14,819 bases of DNA from Dehalococcoidia bacterium. Lineage in GTDB: Bacteria; Chloroflexota; Dehalococcoidia; UBA2979. The notes under the pieces were generated by a model. The model made no database searches. It was not told the DNA's origin and saw nothing but the letters and a program-made list of their open reading frames with translations. Both the position numbers and the translations under genes were made by a program. Location: assembly GCA_023228765.1 (NCBI GenBank), contig JALOAM010000075.1, forward strand, positions 1-14,819, read 5' to 3'. Every line of letters begins with the position of its first letter. Positions within the stretch are counted from its first letter, which is position 1. Shown one piece after another: positions 12,682-14,819 of the stretch.

Positions 12682-13365
12682 CTACTCGTCGATCCAGATC
12701 TTCCGCGCGACGTCCACGGACATCGCCACGTCCACGTCGCCCACGCGCACCGTGAACGTCCCCGCGCCGCGGCTCAGCTCCACTGCCTCCACCTCGACGC
12801 CAAGGCGAAACCCGTGGTTGCCCAGGAACCGCAGGAGGTCGGGGACCTCGTGCTCCGCGACCTCGGAGATACGGCGTACGCGCGACTTCTCGCCCGACTT
12901 CAGGCCCACCAGCGGACGCTCGGAGCCGGGGACGGGCTCGGAGCCCGGGATCGGGTTGCCGTGCGGGCAGGTCCGAGGGCGTCCGATCATCTCGTGCAGA
13001 CGGTCGGCCACCTGACCGGAGAGCGCATGCTCGAGGCGGCTGGCCTCCTCGTCGGCCGTCAGCCAGTCGAAGCCCAGCACGTCCGTGAGCCACCGCTCCG
13101 CGATCCGGTGCCGGCGCACGATCTCCGCTGCGATCTCCCGCCCACCCGAGGTCAGCGAGATCTCCTTCTGTGCCGAGATGTTGATCAGCTCGTTCTCGGT
13201 CATCCTCCGCAGTGCCGCGGCCACCGTGGCCTGCGACACGCCGAGCCAGTCCGCCAGCCGAGAGGCGCGCACCGAGTCGCCCTCGGCGTCGATGTAGTAG
13301 ATGGCTTCCAGGTAACGGGAGACGGCCTCGGACGGCATCTCCGTGATGTCAGGAGCACTCGCCAA
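12682..13365 (-). CDS. DtxR/IdeR-family metal-dependent regulator with altered primary metal site
   Basis: This is a dimeric metal-responsive repressor of 227 residues. It has an N-terminal winged helix (VSRYLEAIYYIDAEGDSVRASRLADWLGVSQATVAAALRRM), a metal-binding/dimerisation domain (about 80-150, including CPHGNPIPG), and a C-terminal FeoA/SH3-like domain (about 155-227). A gap-free comparison with IdeR, offset by 7, shows H79, E83, E105 and H106 kept (H86, E90, E112, H113). M10, H98 and C102 are replaced by R17, D105 and S109, so both non-His/Glu ligands of the primary site are lost and metal choice may differ. I keep the TTG start at 13365 because GAGG lies 7 nt upstream. The ATG at 13338 has its GGAG immediately adjacent. 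No iron or manganese transport gene is nearby. Confidence 0.92.
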   Translation of the reverse strand: MASAPDITEMPSEAVSRYLEAIYYIDAEGDSVRASRLADWLGVSQATVAAALRRMTENELINISAQKEISLTSGGREIAAEIVRRHRIAERWLTDVLGFDWLTADEEASRLEHALSGQVADRLHEMIGRPRTCPHGNPIPGSEPVPGSERPLVGLKSGEKSRVRRISEVAEHEVPDLLRFLGNHGFRLGVEVEAVELSRGAGTFTVRVGDVDVAMSVDVARKIWIDE

Positions 13366-13459
13366 CAGTCAACCTCGCATCAGCAGGGCATCGTCGGTGG
13401 GGCAGCATCGTACCAGAACCAGCAGCGCCCTCGCTGGCGGTTCGGTCATGTTCTCGATC

Positions 13460-13478
13460 TGGACTGAGTCTAACATAC
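13460..13478. promoter_or_regulatory. Candidate operator/promoter of the DtxR-like gene
   Basis: GACTGAGTC (13462-13470) is a perfect odd palindrome next to a possible minus-strand -10 hexamer TATGTT (13477-13472). The right half, TCTAACATA, resembles half of the DtxR/IdeR iron box (CCTAACCTAA), while the left half does not. It lies about 95 bp upstream of the start codon. This is a weak call. Confidence 0.22.
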
Positions 13479-13544
13479 CGAGGCTCGCTGGCCGGCGCCT
13501 CAGCGCTCCTCGCGCTGTACGAAACGCCCTCCCCACCTCTGCCC

Positions 13545-13580
13545 CCCTCTCCCGGTTTCGGGAGAGGGCCGGGGTGAGGG
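13545..13580. repeat. Degenerate palindromic repeat, copy 2
   Basis: These 36 bases match 8334-8369 at 34 positions. The inner 10-bp stem CCCTCTCCCG/CGGGAGAGGG is kept, with loop GTTT, but the outer left arm has diverged, so only the core folds well. It lies in the 284-bp gap between the DtxR-like gene and ubiE, about 100 bp downstream of the ubiE stop... that is, past its 3' end on the minus strand. The rest of the gap shows no gene. Confidence 0.75.
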
Positions 13581-13649
13581 TCTGTCCGGCTCCGGTCCTT
13601 GGGCCATGCGACGTTCGAGGCGAAGAAGTGCCGTCCCGAGGAACGCGGG

Positions 13650-14408
13650 CTAGCTCACGTCTGGCTTCACGGCCACGTGCATCGCCACCGTGCGGAACAT
13701 GAGCATCCGCACCTGCGTGACCATGAACCCGGTGTCGCGCAGCAGTTCGGTCAGCTCGCGGGGGGCGAGGAAATGGTCGACCGAGACCGGGAGGTAGCGG
13801 TAGGCGCTCGAGTGACCGGTGACGACGCGGCCGATACGAGGCACGACGTACCGGAAGTGCATGCGGGCGAACGGGCGGAGCAGGCCCGGCTCCATCCTCG
13901 GGATCTCGAGGATGGCGAGACGGCCGCCGGGCTTGAGCACGCGCCACGCCTCCGCGAGGGCGGCGGGGAGGTCCGGGATGTTCCGCACGACGAAGGCAGA
14001 GCACCAGGCATCCACGCTCGCGTCGGGGAGGGGAAGGCGGGTCGCGTCGCCGAGGGAGAACCCCGTGGAGGCCTCGACGTCACGGGCGTGGGACTTCTCG
14101 CGCGCGCGCTCCACCATCGGCCCGGCGACGTCGATGCCGAGGACGCGCGACGCGCCGGCCTGGAGGCAGGCGAACGCGAGGTCGCCGGTGCCGGTGCCGG
14201 CGTCGAGGACGGTCGCGCCGGGGCGCACGATCTGCGCGGCGGCAAGGCGACGCCAGGACTGGTCCTGCCCCACGGTCATGATGCGGTTCACGAGGTCGTA
14301 GCGGTGTGAGATCTCGCCGAACATCTGCCGGACATACGCGGCGCGGTCCGTGTCGCCCTCGAACAGGGCTTCGGGGTCGGATGTCGGGCGGTCGGGTGCA
14401 GTGCTCAC
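13650..14408 (-). CDS. menG: Demethylmenaquinone methyltransferase, UbiE/MenG family
   Basis: This SAM-dependent C-methyltransferase carries out the last step of menaquinone (or a step of ubiquinone) synthesis in the cytosol at the membrane. It has 252 residues, normal for the family. The signature opening VRQMFGEISHRYDLVNRIMTVGQDQSWRR, the SAM site VLDAGTGTGDLA (67-78), the acidic residue of GIDVAGPM, and the FVVRNIPDLPAALAEAWRVLKPGGRLAILE segment are all present. The late SVDHFLAPRELTELLRDTGF helix is typical. The start is GTG with no Shine-Dalgarno. A TACGCT hexamer lies 6 nt before it, so the transcript may be leaderless. It is divergent from the NurA-like gene. No other quinone-biosynthesis gene is in view; menaquinone is assumed from the likely lineage. 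Confidence 0.93.
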   Translation of the reverse strand: MSTAPDRPTSDPEALFEGDTDRAAYVRQMFGEISHRYDLVNRIMTVGQDQSWRRLAAAQIVRPGATVLDAGTGTGDLAFACLQAGASRVLGIDVAGPMVERAREKSHARDVEASTGFSLGDATRLPLPDASVDAWCSAFVVRNIPDLPAALAEAWRVLKPGGRLAILEIPRMEPGLLRPFARMHFRYVVPRIGRVVTGHSSAYRYLPVSVDHFLAPRELTELLRDTGFMVTQVRMLMFRTVAMHVAVKPDVS

Positions 14409-14474
14409 GAGCCGAGCGTATGCGAGGAGCGCGCTACGCCCGAGCAGGAGGGCGCTCGAATACCCCCCCCACTC

Positions 14475-14486
14475 GAACGCTCGTTC
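14475..14486. promoter_or_regulatory. LexA-type SOS box GAAC-GCTC-GTTC
   Basis: This exact match to the Gram-positive/actinobacterial LexA consensus GAAC-N4-GTTC lies 17 bp upstream of the TACAAT hexamer at 14504-14509. It thus covers the -35 position, where bound LexA would block RNA polymerase. The flanks read TC and TA, so the symmetry is 10 of 12 in the extended form. Its placement before a likely repair nuclease fits SOS control. Confidence 0.55.
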
Positions 14487-14503
14487 TAACCCTCGTGACG
14501 CAC

Positions 14504-14509
14504 TACAAT
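14504..14509 (+). promoter_or_regulatory. Candidate -10 hexamer TACAAT of the NurA-like gene
   Basis: TACAAT matches the sigma-70 -10 consensus at five of six positions and would start transcription near 14516, about 24 nt before the ATG. The -35 (TCGTTC) is poor and overlaps the LexA-type box. Confidence 0.45.
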
Positions 14510-14539
14510 CCGTCCATCTCCCCTCGGCTCGGTGGTCGC

Positions 14540-14819
14540 ATGCCTGTCCGTCTTCTCCCGTGGCAGCCGGAGTACGGCACCGCCATGCAGTTCGACGCCG
14601 ACGCCCCCGACTTCGGGGACGACGACGAGGTCGTCGTCGACCTCACGATCGAGCGCGCGACCTGGGCACCCATCACCCGCACCGCCGAGGTCCACCGCGT
14701 CTACCTCGTAGACGGCGTCCGCCGCGCCGAGGCCCATGCCCTGGACGATGACGGCGGATCCGCCAGCGGCACACCCGCCCTCGGGCTGTTCGGGTCGTAC
14801 GCGATCGGCGCCGTCGAGA
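14540..14819 (+). CDS. NurA-like protein, N-terminal part (cut by window edge)
   Basis: The reading frame stays open from the ATG at 14540 to the right edge, giving 93 residues beginning MPVRLLPWQPEYGTAMQFD. An acidic stretch (about 19-32) precedes VDLTIERATWAPITR, then VHRVYLVDGVRRAEAHAL (about 51-68) and GLFGSYAIGAVE. The hydrophobic strand followed by VDG and a basic pair resembles motif I of NurA nucleases, which resect DNA ends together with the HerA ATPase, and the GLFGSYA-GAV block is typical of bacterial proteins in that group. The catalytic C-terminal motifs are outside the window, so this is a tentative family call. GGTGG lies 4 nt before the ATG, and strong G/C third-position bias supports coding. 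A LexA-type box and a TACAAT hexamer lie upstream. Confidence 0.6.
   Translation, partial: MPVRLLPWQPEYGTAMQFDADAPDFGDDDEVVVDLTIERATWAPITRTAEVHRVYLVDGVRRAEAHALDDDGGSASGTPALGLFGSYAIGAVE

Noticed and set aside
11980..13467. A 495-residue plus-strand frame over the rhomboid and DtxR-like genes
   Set aside because: It runs antisense through two well-supported genes and their gap, and is a high-GC artefact.
14463..14470. A run of eight C as a phase-variation tract
   Set aside because: It lies between menG and the NurA-like gene, outside both coding regions and upstream of the -35 position, so slippage would have no obvious effect. One such run is not unusual in GC-rich DNA.

Overview
This 14.8 kb window is very GC-rich chromosomal DNA from a motile bacterium. 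I count 13 protein-coding genes, two of them cut by the window ends. There is no rRNA, tRNA, CRISPR array, insertion sequence or phage gene. The gene mix is a flagellin, a multi-HAMP chemoreceptor, PAS/NarL-type signalling, two probable lipoproteins, a PduO-type cobalamin adenosyltransferase, an IdeR-like regulator, and a Gram-positive-type LexA box. This suits a high-GC monoderm-like lineage such as Chloroflexota, with Actinomycetota as the alternative. The assignment is an inference from style, not from a marker gene.

Region 1 (1-8221) is motility and signalling. A flagellin truncated by the left edge reads leftward. Divergent from it is a soluble three-PAS histidine kinase of the NarL class (1251-3098). 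A LuxR-type response regulator (4304-5002) is its probable partner. Between them, on the opposite strand and convergent with the kinase, lies an OmpR-type winged-helix protein whose receiver domain has lost every phosphotransfer residue. About 450 bp between the two regulators is free of convincing genes, lower in GC, and packed with direct and inverted repeats. A large chemoreceptor (5207-8161) follows, with an arginine-rich N-terminal extension, a Ser/Thr/Gly-rich insert and three HAMP domains. It ends at a strong hairpin terminator.

Region 2 (8222-13365) is mixed metabolism and transport. It starts with a perfect 22-bp palindromic repeat. Next come a cobalamin adenosyltransferase (minus) and a divergent glycine-betaine-type substrate-binding lipoprotein (plus). 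Then a leftward run follows: DtxR-like metal regulator, rhomboid protease, carboxymuconolactone-decarboxylase-like protein, and a GSDH-family (PQQ sugar dehydrogenase-like) lipoprotein. The last two are only 7 nt apart.

Region 3 (13366-14819) holds a second, degenerate copy of the palindromic repeat, the UbiE/MenG quinone methyltransferase (minus), and the start of a divergent gene with a NurA-like signature. That last gene runs off the right edge, and its promoter carries a GAAC-N4-GTTC (LexA-type) box.

The most notable points are the pseudo-receiver regulator inserted in a two-component locus with its unusual repeat-filled control region, the SOS-type box in front of the NurA-like gene, and family members with altered key residues (DtxR-like and GSDH).
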